Assembly (NCBI RefSeq): GCF_000964405.1
Contig: NZ_BANE01000096.1
Coordinates: forward strand, 1 to 64,000
Length of the DNA stretch: 64,000 nt
Direction: 5' to 3'
Source of the DNA: Novacetimonas hansenii JCM 7643
GTDB lineage: Bacteria; Pseudomonadota; Alphaproteobacteria; Acetobacterales; Acetobacteraceae
Below the pieces are notes generated by a model that worked only from the letters and a program-made list of their open reading frames with translations, was not told the DNA's origin and did not search any database. A program made the position numbers and the translations under genes. This document shows positions 7,677-15,421 of this stretch, piece after piece (within the stretch, counting starts at the first letter, position 1; each line of letters opens with the position of its first letter).

Positions 7677-8325
7677 CGTCGCTCTCCTGCGCCTTTGACG
7701 CGAGCAACTGCTCCATCGCGACGCGCGACAACGTCGATACCTGCACACCCGAAGGGATCAGGCAAACGGATACGGAAAGCAGCCCGTGGGCCTGCAACTG
7801 CTTGGCGAACTGCCTGGCGAGGTATTCCATATCCTCCGGCTCCAGAGGACTGGGGGGCGTGACCAAAATGGCTCCGGCAAAATCCGTCGGGATCTGGTCA
7901 ATGACCTTGAGGACGCTCCGCAGATCATCCTGTTTTTTACCGGCGAGAAGTTCACTTATCACCGCATTCCCGGAAACCGGTTTTGTCCGTGAGGACGCAA
8001 GGGCACTTCCGAACCTCCAGAGGAGGGGCCGGTTTACCTCCAGCGCATTGGTTAAACGAGATCGCAACATCCCATGCGACAACAACCAGTCCGTGGCACC
8101 CCTGAAATGCCCACAGATGCTGAGGACGTCCGATTTCGTAAGCACTGTCAGCGGGCACCGCAGTAGGTCAGCCAACATGGCAATTTCCGGCCAGCCGAAC
8201 ATGACGTCCGCCATCGGGCAGCTCATGGGATTTTCATCGGAATTTCGCGCCGGCTTCCCATCCTCGCCATTCCCATGCGCTTTCCCATTTTCCCATTCTG
8301 GATGGGAACCGTTCCCATTGCTCAT
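7666..8325 (-). CDS. Hypothetical replication-operon protein (219 aa)
   Basis: A 219-aa protein with a polar, Gly/Asn-rich head (MSNGNGSHPEWENGKAHGNG) and a folded part from about residue 40 (WPEIAMLADLLRCPLTV; LSICGHFRGATDWLLSHGML). The C-terminal region (DFAGAILVTPPSPLEPEDME) looks alpha/beta. It overlaps the start of the beta-clamp gene by 11 bases and the upstream gene by ATGA, so it belongs to the replication operon. No family recognised. Confidence 0.55.
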   Translation of the reverse strand: MSNGNGSHPEWENGKAHGNGEDGKPARNSDENPMSCPMADVMFGWPEIAMLADLLRCPLTVLTKSDVLSICGHFRGATDWLLSHGMLRSRLTNALEVNRPLLWRFGSALASSRTKPVSGNAVISELLAGKKQDDLRSVLKVIDQIPTDFAGAILVTPPSPLEPEDMEYLARQFAKQLQAHGLLSVSVCLIPSGVQVSTLSRVAMEQLLASKAQESDDVS

Positions 8326-8870
8326 GCTTTTGCGCCTGTTTTCAGTTGTTTACGTGCTATTTGAGTTGGGAATTGATGAAGGTCTGCGCCCGGCCATTCC
8401 TGCACGGCGGCCCACTCGTCCGAGTGCGGTCCAGCCATCAGATCGCGGTAGATCAGGGGCTCATTGTTCTCCAGCCAGACAAGCCAGATACGAGCAGAGC
8501 GGATTTCCTGCGGGCGCAGTTCTTCCGGTCCCCGCTGGATGGCGACACGTCGCCTCTCCATGACCCGCAGCCAGTAATTCCTCTTGCCGTCATCCGGCGC
8601 GGTCGCCGGGTCCAGTTCAAGCTGGTATTCCCGCAGGCGCTGCGCGATCACCTCGCACGCCGGGAAATATCCACGCCCCTCTCCAATGGCCGCCCGTTGC
8701 AGGGCAGCGTCCGTGAAGATATGGTCTCCGAACTCCGCTCCGAGTACCTTCGCGTAGAGGCGCAGCCGCTCCGGCGTCACAGCGCCATCCGCAATGAACA
8801 GGAGCGCCAGCTGCATCAGCCACTCGATCACGACACGACTGACGGTGGTTTTCTCTGCCACACTGTTCAC
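8322..8870 (-). CDS. Hypothetical replication-operon protein (182 aa)
   Basis: The GTG at 8870 overlaps the upstream stop as GTGA and is preferred over a start inside the previous gene. The 182-aa product is mainly helical: TTVSRVVIEWLMQLALLFIA, then PERLRLYAKVLGAEFGDHIF, PACEVIAQRLREYQ and basic NYWLRVMERRRVAIQRGP. Placed directly after the replication-initiator-like gene, as loader or accessory proteins are in phage replication modules, and the pattern resembles small phage proteins with a replication-fork partner role. No loader motif (Walker A) is present, so this is not a DnaC-type ATPase. Function not assigned. Confidence 0.55.
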   Translation of the reverse strand: MNSVAEKTTVSRVVIEWLMQLALLFIADGAVTPERLRLYAKVLGAEFGDHIFTDAALQRAAIGEGRGYFPACEVIAQRLREYQLELDPATAPDDGKRNYWLRVMERRRVAIQRGPEELRPQEIRSARIWLVWLENNEPLIYRDLMAGPHSDEWAAVQEWPGADLHQFPTQIARKQLKTGAKA

Positions 8871-9793
8871 GCGACACCCTCCAGACACTGGCGGCGCCAC
8901 TCCTCGTTGCCCAGCGTGCGTGCAGTTTTCAGGGCAGGCGTCCGGTCTGCGTACGCGCCTTCCATCAGGCGCGTGAAGCGATCAGGCGTCAGCAGATCGT
9001 CCAGCGTGATTTTCCAGCCGTTGGCCCCGCCCCCTTTCAGGAATGCGCTGCCCGCGACCTTCTCCAGCGCTGCGTTCCATCCGGACAGGCCGCCGGCATC
9101 TGCCAACCGGGCGCGGATGGACCTGCTGCGCCGCGTCGTCAGGCGCTGTGCCACCGGCAGGCCTTCCCGTTCCGCCAGCGCGTTCCAAGCGGCAACGGCC
9201 TGCCGAACAGCATCGCCTACCTGACCTGTCAGGTTAATAACGTCGGCATCCACGCGCTCTCGGCCGGGAGAAGTATCTTCTATTCTGTTCTTATTCTTAT
9301 CTTCTCTGGGGTTAACCCCCTTATTTAAGGCTTCGCGCACAGACTGAAGGTCATGCTTCTCAGTGAGGTCGAGTTCTTCCTGCGCCGCATGCGCGGCGCG
9401 CGCGCGACGACGGCCAAGCAGTGCCGGATTGCCGCCCGTGCGGCCGTTCGCCCGATCGCGCTCCAGGCGCTCACGGTCACGGACCATGCGGCGACTGTAG
9501 ATCACGCCTTCTGCATCACGTGCGAGGACGCCCTGGTCCTCCAGTTCATGCAGCAGGGGCATAACCTCGTCCGCTGTGCCACCCACCACGCGTAGGAGGC
9601 GGTCAATCGGCAGGGCACGCCCCTTGTGAATCAGGTATCCATGCCGTTCCGCACGGGCCATGAAACACAGCATTCGCATCCAGAGCCCCTGCGCCGCGAA
9701 CGAACACACGAGCAGATCGGGATCACGCTCGTAATCTGCCCAGTGGAATTTCGACCAGGGCAGTTGCTCCCCCAGGTCTGTATGTCCTGTCAT
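8867..9793 (-). CDS. Phage replication organizer (O/DnaD-like)
   Basis: A 308-aa protein. The N-terminal 100 residues (PWSKFHWADYERDPDLLV, AQGLWMRMLCFMARAE, then LLHELEDQGVLARD) have the winged-helix pattern of phage replication initiators such as lambda O-like and DnaD-like organizers; a basic linker rich in Arg follows (RRRARAAHAAQEEL), then a C-terminal domain (AWNALAEREGLPVAQRL; FLKGGGANGWKITLDDLLTPD) often seen in these proteins. It probably marks the phage lytic origin. A lytic origin is often inside such a gene; I did not see clear iterons in it, so this is left open. The plasmid initiator at 58 kb is a separate replicon. Confidence 0.75.
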   Translation of the reverse strand: MTGHTDLGEQLPWSKFHWADYERDPDLLVCSFAAQGLWMRMLCFMARAERHGYLIHKGRALPIDRLLRVVGGTADEVMPLLHELEDQGVLARDAEGVIYSRRMVRDRERLERDRANGRTGGNPALLGRRRARAAHAAQEELDLTEKHDLQSVREALNKGVNPREDKNKNRIEDTSPGRERVDADVINLTGQVGDAVRQAVAAWNALAEREGLPVAQRLTTRRSRSIRARLADAGGLSGWNAALEKVAGSAFLKGGGANGWKITLDDLLTPDRFTRLMEGAYADRTPALKTARTLGNEEWRRQCLEGVA

Positions 9794-9796
9794 AGA

Positions 9797-10009
9797 TCAG
9801 GCTCCTTTCGGCACGGGCGCTGGCAGCGCCAGGCGCGCGGGGCCAAGGGATTGGTGAGGCTCGGGAGGATGTGGGACGGCAATGACACCGCATCCGTCGC
9901 ATGCGTGGCAGATCGCGAGGGCTGGCACCGTCTTACGCGACAGGAGATCACCACCAGTCCATGTAGTGTGGTACCAGCCGTTACCTGCGCATGGCGCGCA
10001 GGTATTCAT
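9797..10009 (-). CDS. Small zinc-finger protein (DnaJ-type Cys pattern)
   Basis: A 70-aa protein from the ATG at 10009, overlapping the upstream stop as ATGA. It has CAPCAGNGWY and CHACDGCG, two C-x-x-C-x-G-x-G-like units typical of the DnaJ zinc domain and common in small phage regulators. The rest is Pro-rich. It probably binds nucleic acid or protein in early expression; no further function can be read. Confidence 0.6.
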   Translation of the reverse strand: MNTCAPCAGNGWYHTTWTGGDLLSRKTVPALAICHACDGCGVIAVPHPPEPHQSLGPARLALPAPVPKGA

Positions 10010-10290
10010 GACCGGGACCTCCCCGTCGCGCGGCACGCCAGCAGCAGCATGATCCCGTTCCCGGCGCGTTTCTGAGAGGTCAGATAGAGTCCCATTTCGC
10101 GCTGTACCGCCAGAACCGGCCCCAGACCCCGGAATGTGTGGGTCCATTTGTTGGTTTCCGGATCCAGAGCGCCAACAGCGACCCATGTTGGCCCGATCTG
10201 GTCGAAGCTATAGGCGGCCGGAAATGGACTGAAACCAGAAACCAGACTTTCAAAGGATGCAACCATTTGTTTCCCCATCAATAAAACCAT
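10006..10290 (-). CDS. Hypothetical early protein (94 aa or slightly shorter)
   Basis: A small protein with a beta-rich middle (GPTWVAVGALDPETNKW, HTFRGLGPVLAVQREMG). The frame opens at 10290, but MGKQMVASFESL (start 10278) is an equally good start. It couples downstream to the zinc-finger gene by ATGA. No family recognised. Confidence 0.45.
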   Translation of the reverse strand: MVLLMGKQMVASFESLVSGFSPFPAAYSFDQIGPTWVAVGALDPETNKWTHTFRGLGPVLAVQREMGLYLTSQKRAGNGIMLLLACRATGRSRS

Positions 10291-10320
10291 TATGAACGTG
10301 GTTTTGACGTGATTTTCACG

Positions 10321-10998
10321 TCAGGGAGGTTCGTCACGGTCCGGATAGACCATTTCCTCGATCAGGATCTCTGTCCGCGCAGTCTGCTGGCTGCTGCGAA
10401 ATCCGAGAGCAATCTGGAAACAATGGCGGGGGCTGTCGTCGCGGATAAAGCCGAGACCATACGGATTGCGCATTTTCACCGCTGTCGCACCTTTTTTCAT
10501 GCGCATCGGTATGGGCGTCGTCAGGCAGTCGATCACCGGCTTCGCGCCGCCCTCCACTCCATCCTTGTCGGCGGTTCCAGGGGAGTAGCGGTGGATCGTG
10601 ACACGGGCATAATCGAATGGCTGCGCATGGTCTGGCGGCGTCACGGTCGCCATTTTGATGTCCCACACCAGCGAGCGCATATATTTCCGCCGTGCTGACC
10701 AGTGCAGGCGCAGGTATGGGTTCAGCAGCAGGTAGGGCCGGGGCAATGTAAAGCGGAGGGATCGCGCTGGAATCCGACCCTCCAGCATCTGTTCGGCCTC
10801 GCTTTTCTCGTTGAGCTTGCGCTGACGAAATGCGTCCATGAACGCCAACACCTTTGCCCGGGTGCGCGAAAAATTCTCGCGACCGTTACGCAGATGCGCG
10901 ACATAATGCTCGTCATTAACGGCCATTTTCCCAAACGTGCTGGGGGCCATCCCCTGCTCGGTCAGGAACGCATCGATCTGGGTTAATATATCGTCCAT
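10321..10998 (-). CDS. Cro-like HTH fused to RusA-type Holliday junction resolvase
   Basis: A 225-aa protein with two parts. Residues about 12-56 (EQGMAPSTFGKMAVNDEHYV, then HLRNGRENFSRTRAKVLAFM) form an HTH of Cro/CI style. Residues about 82-215 match RusA resolvases: the catalytic pattern KDGVEGGAKPVIDCLT (Asp 146, Lys 153, Asp 157) and later GLGFIRDDSP (paired Asp near 187-188). RusA cuts Holliday junctions to finish recombination and prepare DNA for packaging. The gene faces the CI-like repressor across a 72-base gap, the place of cro, so a switch regulator seems to have been joined to a nuclease. Confidence 0.75.
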   Translation of the reverse strand: MDDILTQIDAFLTEQGMAPSTFGKMAVNDEHYVAHLRNGRENFSRTRAKVLAFMDAFRQRKLNEKSEAEQMLEGRIPARSLRFTLPRPYLLLNPYLRLHWSARRKYMRSLVWDIKMATVTPPDHAQPFDYARVTIHRYSPGTADKDGVEGGAKPVIDCLTTPIPMRMKKGATAVKMRNPYGLGFIRDDSPRHCFQIALGFRSSQQTARTEILIEEMVYPDRDEPP

Positions 10999-11070
10999 CC
11001 GTGGTTATTAAACCATTACGCCAACCATAACAATGTTATTTATGTCTGGTTTGATCCATCGTTCGCCCAT
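10999..11070. promoter_or_regulatory. Divergent switch region between cro-rusA and CI-like genes
   Basis: This AT-rich 72-base gap separates two divergently transcribed regulator genes. It contains TAACAATGTTA (11028-11038), an odd-centred inverted repeat, plus repeated AACCAT words at about 11010 and 11023. These are the best candidates for CI/Cro operators. Exact -35/-10 boxes are not clear. Confidence 0.45.
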
Positions 11071-11763
11071 ATGACGGAACGCATGGAAACGAACGAAAAA
11101 AGCCTTGAAGGGCAAAAAAAACTGGATTCGGCGCGTCTGTTGATACGTGATGCCCTGGACTACAAACGCATGAGCCTGGTCAGCCTGAGTCGTGCGGTTG
11201 GCAAAAGCGACGGCTATATCCACCAGTATCTGACCCGTGGAGTGCCGCGATATCTTCCGGCGGAAATACGCGAGGCCGTTGGCGTAATTCTGGAACTTGA
11301 TCCTGCAGACCTCGCGGACCCTGACGCGCACAAACAAATCCCGGTTTTCGCGTCGATCACGTCCGGACGCATCAGTGAACGCCCCATCGCGGAGGGGCGG
11401 CCTGTACCATCATCGGCAGGCGATATTCCCGCATTCCGTGAAACGGATAACCTGGACCAGCCTCCTCCCACATACGCTATAAAACCAGGTGCCCGTGTGC
11501 CTGCCACCGATCTGTTGGCCGTCTGGATCAGCACACCGCGCGGGAGACTTCGTGCAGGCGATATTGCGTACGTTGACCTGACCCGTTCTCCGCGCATCGG
11601 CGACACGGTCGTAGTCGTGCGGGACGGGAACATTGAGACGATAGGCGACCTGACAGAACAGACCGAGGGCATGGCCGTTGTCTGCCCGGCCCCCGGCAAT
11701 GAAACAACGGTTGACCTGTCAGCCAGCAAGGCCCTCAAGGTGCGGTGGATTGAGGTACCCTGA
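11071..11763 (+). CDS. CI-like repressor with degenerate S24 domain
   Basis: A 230-aa protein. An N-terminal HTH (LDYKRMSLVSLSRAVGKSDG, then YIHQYLTRGVPRYLPAEIR) is joined by a linker to a LexA/CI-type C-terminal fold: RLRAGDIAYVDLTRSP and RIGDTVVVVRDGNIETIGDL follow the usual GD...D and GD..VV pattern. The Ser could be in WISTP, but the expected catalytic Lys after the last strand is not obvious (ETIGDL), so self-cleavage is doubtful. It would maintain the prophage-plasmid state. Convergent with a small minus-strand gene that overlaps its last 29 bases. Confidence 0.78.
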   Translation: MTERMETNEKSLEGQKKLDSARLLIRDALDYKRMSLVSLSRAVGKSDGYIHQYLTRGVPRYLPAEIREAVGVILELDPADLADPDAHKQIPVFASITSGRISERPIAEGRPVPSSAGDIPAFRETDNLDQPPPTYAIKPGARVPATDLLAVWISTPRGRLRAGDIAYVDLTRSPRIGDTVVVVRDGNIETIGDLTEQTEGMAVVCPAPGNETTVDLSASKALKVRWIEVP

Positions 11764-12064
11764 TCAGATCGGACTCTATCGTTTCCAGTAACTGGCCCAC
11801 CTTGAAACTGGCATCAGGGTTGGCCAGCATGACACGGGCAAGCCCAAGTTTGGCCAGAATGTCCGCCCGACTGCCCGATGGCGCAGAGATCGCGGCATCC
11901 TCAATGGACGCCATCTCCCCACAGACAAGTTCTAGTTCGCTGCAGATATGCAGGCATGGCATCGCGCGATCAGAAGACGCACCCTCAAGTTTTTGTAGCC
12001 TCCGGTTCAGTTCAATCCATTTATTTTTCTGATCTATGAAATGCATAACTTCCCCGCATTGCAA
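11735..12064 (-). CDS. Small helical hypothetical protein
   Basis: A 109-aa, or 103-aa if started at MHFIDQKNK (12046), mostly helical protein (KWIELNRRLQKLEGASS; LCGEMASIEDAA-like and ADILAKLGLARVMLANPDAS). Its 3' end overlaps the end of the repressor gene tail to tail. It probably is transcribed from the same AT-rich region as parA, in the opposite sense. No family recognised. Confidence 0.45.
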   Translation of the reverse strand: MQCGEVMHFIDQKNKWIELNRRLQKLEGASSDRAMPCLHICSELELVCGEMASIEDAAISAPSGSRADILAKLGLARVMLANPDASFKVGQLLETIESDLIRVPQSTAP

Positions 12065-12339
12065 TAAACGTAAAATATCAGAAATACCGGTAAGTCTCTA
12101 AATTGAAATAACACCACATATTTACATCGTAAAGTGATTTTGCATATTTTTGTTTCATTTCTTTATTTTTTGTATCTGCCTATCTTTCTTTATAAAATAT
12201 GCGCCCCATCTTAATTCTATATTTACGGCATGCTTTAATCGCAGCGTTCTTCCGCATACCCGGATTATATCGCTTCCACTTGCATGCATGCATGCAATCT
12301 GGCAGATGTGCTGGCATAGATTGTTGCTCGGAGGGCGGA
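12065..12339. promoter_or_regulatory. AT-rich region before parA, possible centromere/promoter zone
   Basis: A 275-base gap between the divergent small gene and parA. The first 170 bases are very AT-rich with possible -10 words (TATAAA near 12191). The end holds four TGCA units (12281-12296). No good array of direct repeats of the kind used as parS is evident, though partition centromeres for small ParA systems often lie just before parA. The parA ribosome site is GGAGGGCGG just before 12340. Confidence 0.4.
12280..12300. repeat. TGCA palindrome, copy 1
   Basis: Four TGCA units flanked by T and AATCT form a self-complementary stretch 40 bases before parA. Read on the minus strand it starts AGATTGCATGC, the same oriented edge seen at 20.2, 29.3 and 49.2 kb. 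Unlike the other copies it is not next to a stop codon. Confidence 0.6.
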
Positions 12340-13011
12340 ATGACGGCTCGAATCATCGTGGTCGGAAACGAAAAAGGCGGGTCGGGCAAAACCACGATTG
12401 CCACGAACCTGGCCGTCCTGTCGGCGCTGAATGGTATCGACACCCTGCTGGTAGACGCGGACCCAGGCCAGAAATCGAGCGCATTGTGGGCGTCGCATCG
12501 TCTGGAAGGGCATCCGGACTATCCCCGCATCAGTTGCGTCGAGCGGTCCGACGGCCGCACGATCGGTCCCGTGATTGAAGATCTGGCGACACGGTACCAG
12601 ACCCTGATTGTTGATACGGGGGCTGTGGATTCACCTGCCCTCCGGGCATGTGCAATGGTTGCCGATACCTTGGTCGTACCAGTGCAACCAGACGCGCTGG
12701 ACGTCTGGGCGCTCCCGACGATCGCCAATATATATGACCGGGCACAGCAACTGAATCCCAAACTCCAGGCGCGCATTGTCGTCAACCGGATCCTGCACCA
12801 ATCTGCGGAACGCGCACCCGCCGAACTGCGCGAATGGATGTTGCAGGAAACGCCCACGCTGGCCACCCACCCGTTTACCACCCTGGTCGCGCGCGCGGCG
12901 TATGGCCGCGCAACCGGAGAAGGGGTCGGTGTATGTGAATTGAAGGGGCGCGAGCTGGACGCAAAAGCGGCGAACGAAATGCGTGCTGTCTATGAGGCTA
13001 TTTCACAATGA
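12340..13011 (+). CDS. parA: ParA-type partition ATPase
   Basis: A 223-aa ParA without an N-terminal HTH (type Ib size). The start at 12340 is chosen over a longer upstream frame because of the GGAGGG ribosome site and because the protein begins normally (MTARIIVVGNEKGGSGKTT). Walker A is KGGSGKTT at 12-19, Walker A-prime/switch is DADPGQKS near 40-47, and LIVDTGAVDSPAL holds Walker B. It should drive segregation of plasmid copies with the partner encoded next. The pair is a strong sign that the element is kept extrachromosomally. Confidence 0.93.
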   Translation: MTARIIVVGNEKGGSGKTTIATNLAVLSALNGIDTLLVDADPGQKSSALWASHRLEGHPDYPRISCVERSDGRTIGPVIEDLATRYQTLIVDTGAVDSPALRACAMVADTLVVPVQPDALDVWALPTIANIYDRAQQLNPKLQARIVVNRILHQSAERAPAELREWMLQETPTLATHPFTTLVARAAYGRATGEGVGVCELKGRELDAKAANEMRAVYEAISQ

Positions 13012-13322
13012 GCATCCCGAAAAAACTCCCCTCCCTTCCCTCTACGCAGCCCTCCTCTGCCGAGGCAGAGGCATTTATTGGCGGCGCTCCCAACAAGGAA
13101 ATTTATCCATGGGAGCATCAGGACGTGCGTTCTGACCTGCTGGTCAGCATGAGCACGCGTGTGCCGGAAAAACTGATGCTGCAGATGGAGTGGCTCCTGA
13201 GTAAATCAGCAGGACGGCGGCTGCATGCCCGGCAGTACAAGCAAACGTTCGTGATTGCGGCGGTGGAGGCCTACGTGCACAAGGAATTGACCAAGCGCGG
13301 CGTCCCCTCCGACCGGCAGTAA
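13008..13322 (+). CDS. ParA partner, probable centromere-binding protein
   Basis: A 104-aa protein overlapping parA by ATGA. The N-terminus is disordered and Pro/Ser-rich (KKLPSLPSTQPSSAEAEAF), followed by YPWEHQDVRSDLLVSMSTRV and a helical basic end (QMEWLLSKSAGRRLHARQYK, then VIAAVEAYVHKELTKRG). Size, order and basic helical C-terminus fit the small DNA-binding partner of type Ib ParA systems. No classic ParB motif is present. Its DNA site has not been located. Confidence 0.7.
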   Translation: MSIPKKLPSLPSTQPSSAEAEAFIGGAPNKEIYPWEHQDVRSDLLVSMSTRVPEKLMLQMEWLLSKSAGRRLHARQYKQTFVIAAVEAYVHKELTKRGVPSDRQ

Positions 13323-13328
13323 CACGGC

Positions 13329-13751
13329 ATGCGTCCGCGGGTGATCGGGATCGGTCCTGTGATCTCGGGAAAAAAGGGCAGCGATGATGCGTTCCACGTT
13401 GATACACTCCATGCCGACGGTCGCGTGTGGCGTATCAGCTGGGCGCGCCAGGCGCATATTACCCGGGGCCACCTCAAACGGTCCGTGCAGATACAACGAC
13501 AGCGCCTCATGCACGAGTGTCGGGAGAGTGGACCGGTGATTGTTCTGCAGGATCAGGCATCATTCGATGCGCTGGTGCAGATCACAAGCGCCGGTCAACC
13601 AAACGCTTTGTGCCAAACCCAGGTGCCGAACTCCCCCCAGCCGAGAAGTGCTCCGACAATTTCAATCAGCAATGTCAGCGCTCCGAGCAGAAATGGCACA
13701 GCCAGCGCAGCGAGCGCCCATTTGATCAGCAACAGCCCCCCGAGGATCTGA
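13329..13751 (+). CDS. Uncertain small gene after the par operon
   Basis: This frame starts six bases after the par partner. The first 90 residues look protein-like (VIGIGPVISGKKGSDDAFHV, DGRVWRISWARQAHITRGH, GPVIVLQDQASFDALVQI), but the last 50 lie opposite the end of the minus-strand coiled-coil gene and become Ser/Ala-rich, and no ribosome site is clear. It may be a real gene with convergent overlap, or a chance frame. Confidence 0.35.
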   Translation: MRPRVIGIGPVISGKKGSDDAFHVDTLHADGRVWRISWARQAHITRGHLKRSVQIQRQRLMHECRESGPVIVLQDQASFDALVQITSAGQPNALCQTQVPNSPQPRSAPTISISNVSAPSRNGTASAASAHLISNSPPRI

Positions 13752-14029
13752 TCCGTCTGGGTGGCGACTTTGCCGATCTTTTCATCCCGCGCGCGCGCGG
13801 CTTCAGTATCGTATTTTCTGGCCTCGTCCCAGCGGCCGCGCATCTCGCCCGCAAAATCTGCAAACGTGCGCCTCTGCTCCTCCTGACTGCGTTCCACGCG
13901 CAGTTCAATCTGCCGGAAGTCCTCCCGCAGTTCTGAAATGTTTCTGCGGTTATCATTGATTTCGTGGGAATGCCTTCCCACGACCTCGGCCAGATCGTCG
14001 TCGTCAGCCATTATGGGACACCCGCTCAC
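13595..14029 (-). CDS. Coiled-coil protein with C-terminal membrane segment
   Basis: Up to 144 aa; a GTG at 14029 overlaps the upstream stop as GTGA, and an ATG at 14011 (MADDDDLAEVV) is an alternative. It has a long charged coiled coil (NRRNISELREDFRQIELRVE, then RSQEEQRRTFADFAGEM) and one or two hydrophobic helices (ILGGLLLIKWALAALAVPF, LLGALTLLIEIVGALLGW). The shape matches XhlA-like hemolysin/holin-associated proteins and small tail-membrane proteins. Placed next to the tail-fibre genes, it may take part in lysis or in contact with the membrane. Confidence 0.6.
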   Translation of the reverse strand: MSGCPIMADDDDLAEVVGRHSHEINDNRRNISELREDFRQIELRVERSQEEQRRTFADFAGEMRGRWDEARKYDTEAARARDEKIGKVATQTDQILGGLLLIKWALAALAVPFLLGALTLLIEIVGALLGWGEFGTWVWHKAFG

Positions 14030-14223
14030 GTCGTCGTGCTTGTCGCGGGATCATAAGTGCTGCCGATCGGGTATTTGCGATCGGGATCGGCGACGACGGC
14101 GGTCCCTTCCGGAGGCGTCCATGCGGACGCGCCATCCCACAGGACATTATCAACCACGTATCCAACAGAGTTGGTGCCGGTTGCCGTGGTCAGATATACG
14201 GCGTACGTTTCAACTGTTGCCAT
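14026..14223 (-). CDS. Small virion-associated protein after the tail fibre
   Basis: A 65-aa beta-rich, Thr-rich protein (ETYAVYLTTATGTNSVGYV, LWDGASAWTPPEGTAVVAD) ending in TSTTT. It lies directly behind the tail-fibre gene, where tail-fibre assembly or fibre-tip proteins are usually placed. Coupled to the coiled-coil gene through GTGA. Function is inferred only from place. Confidence 0.5.
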   Translation of the reverse strand: MATVETYAVYLTTATGTNSVGYVVDNVLWDGASAWTPPEGTAVVADPDRKYPIGSTYDPATSTTT

Positions 14224-14235
14224 TTCAACGCTCCA

Positions 14236-15372
14236 TCAGGGCAGCCATTTGTAAAGAAATTCCCCCGGCGCTCCGTTGCCACCAGGATAATTGTTCCCGG
14301 TAAAACCGGTATCGTAGGCCCCGCCGCCACCTGCTCCGGGAGCAGAGCCATTTTGGCCGCCCTGCAGGCCGGATCGCGCACCGCCGAGGCCTCCAGGTCC
14401 CAGACCGCCAGCACCAGACAGCTGCGCGGTCCCGGCCTGTCCATCCTGGCCGTCGTTTCCCGCATCGTTGCGGAATGTGCCGGACACGTCTGACGTACCC
14501 TGACCTGCCCCGGCACCACCCGCAGTGTTCGTCGTACTGGATTTTGTCCCGGGACTGGCGCTAGGGAGGGATTGCAGGCGTTCCCCCGCGCCATTCACGC
14601 ACGATGTTACGCCCCCGGTATATCCTGAGCCTGGGCCAATGTTTCCGGCCCCTCCGGCACCGATCGTGAATGTCAGTTTATCGCCGGGAGTGACAGCGTA
14701 GATGCCCTCCATTTCTCCGCCGCCGCCGCCGCCCGCGCCAGAATAAGTCTGGGTGTTCGACGTCGCCGCACATCCCGTTGCGCCTGCGCCTGCCCCCTTG
14801 CCACGCAGGTAAACTTTTGTCACCCCGGCGGGAACGAGCACGGTCGTAGATGCGGTGATCGGATAGAACGTGTTGATGATGATGGTAATGTTTGATGCAA
14901 GAGCAGATTCCGCTGCTTCGGCACGGGTGGTTTCGGCGGAGATACCGCTCGACAGCGTGGACTCTGCGGCTTCCGCCCGCGTCGTTTCCGCCGACAGAGC
15001 ACTCTGGAGGGAGGATTCCGCTCCTTCGGCACGGGTGGTTTCGGCGGAGATACTGCCCGAGAGCGTGGACTCTGCGGCTTCCGCCCGTGTCGTTTCCGCC
15101 GACAGCGCACTCTGGAGAGACGAGTATCCAGACGACAGTGATGCGAGCGATGCCTGGAGCGCAGTCGTCTGCTGCAACAGATACTTCGTTCGGTTGGCCA
15201 ACCCCTGCGCCTGATAATTTGCAAGCCCCCCCGGCCCCCCCAGCACCGGGTCATCAGTCGCAATCTGGTAGATCCCCGCCTCAAAATCGGCAGTTTCGGT
15301 CAGCGAGGTAAAACCGGTCGGCGGGAGCGATGAAGATGTCGTGGATGACGTAGTGCTTGTAGTTCCCGACAT
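14236..15372 (-). CDS. Tail fibre with 18-aa repeats and Gly-rich tip
   Basis: A 378-aa fibre. The Thr/Ser head is followed by DDPVLGGPGGLANYQAQGLANRTKYLL (conserved in phage fibre N-termini; here split as VLGGPGGLANYQAQG and LANRTKYL), which attaches to the baseplate. Residues 86-157 are four 18-aa repeats around SAETTRAEAAES, likely a trimeric coil. A beta segment (STTVLVPAGVTKVYLRG) leads to a glycine-rich tip (GAGGGGGGEMEG, GAGGLGPGGLGG) ending GEFLYKWLP, similar to Gly-rich receptor-binding domains. It is the likely host-recognition protein. Its start lacks the 22-nt late box but has one at 43 nt. Confidence 0.82.
   Translation of the reverse strand: MSGTTSTTSSTTSSSLPPTGFTSLTETADFEAGIYQIATDDPVLGGPGGLANYQAQGLANRTKYLLQQTTALQASLASLSSGYSSLQSALSAETTRAEAAESTLSGSISAETTRAEGAESSLQSALSAETTRAEAAESTLSSGISAETTRAEAAESALASNITIIINTFYPITASTTVLVPAGVTKVYLRGKGAGAGATGCAATSNTQTYSGAGGGGGGEMEGIYAVTPGDKLTFTIGAGGAGNIGPGSGYTGGVTSCVNGAGERLQSLPSASPGTKSSTTNTAGGAGAGQGTSDVSGTFRNDAGNDGQDGQAGTAQLSGAGGLGPGGLGGARSGLQGGQNGSAPGAGGGGAYDTGFTGNNYPGGNGAPGEFLYKWLP
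14902..15117 (-). repeat. Four 54-bp tandem repeats in the fibre gene
   Basis: Four in-frame units of 54 bp code for alternating versions of an 18-residue block with SAETTRAEAAES as core; units 1 and 3 are nearly identical, as are 2 and 4, making a higher 108-bp period. Such arrays can gain or lose units by slippage and so change fibre length. Confidence 0.8.
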
Positions 15373-15401
15373 GTCTTCGCTCCCGATCTATCTCTCCTGT
15401 C

Positions 15402-15415
15402 TATTCAGTCACGAT
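15402..15415 (-). promoter_or_regulatory. Late-box copy (ATCGTGACTGAATA)
   Basis: On the minus strand this reads ATCGTGACTGAATA; the first base is 43 nt before the tail-fibre ATG, the same distance as at 49.2 kb. Confidence 0.5.
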
Positions 15416-15421
15416 ATGGGA

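Noticed and set aside
6453-7862. Long plus-strand frame of 469 aa over the beta clamp gene
   Set aside because: It lies opposite DnaN, is rich in Arg/His/Gly, has no motif and no ribosome site; a GC-rich shadow.
14902-15117. Repeats in the fibre gene as a CRISPR or transposon
   Set aside because: The 54-bp units are in frame and code for 18-residue fibre repeats.
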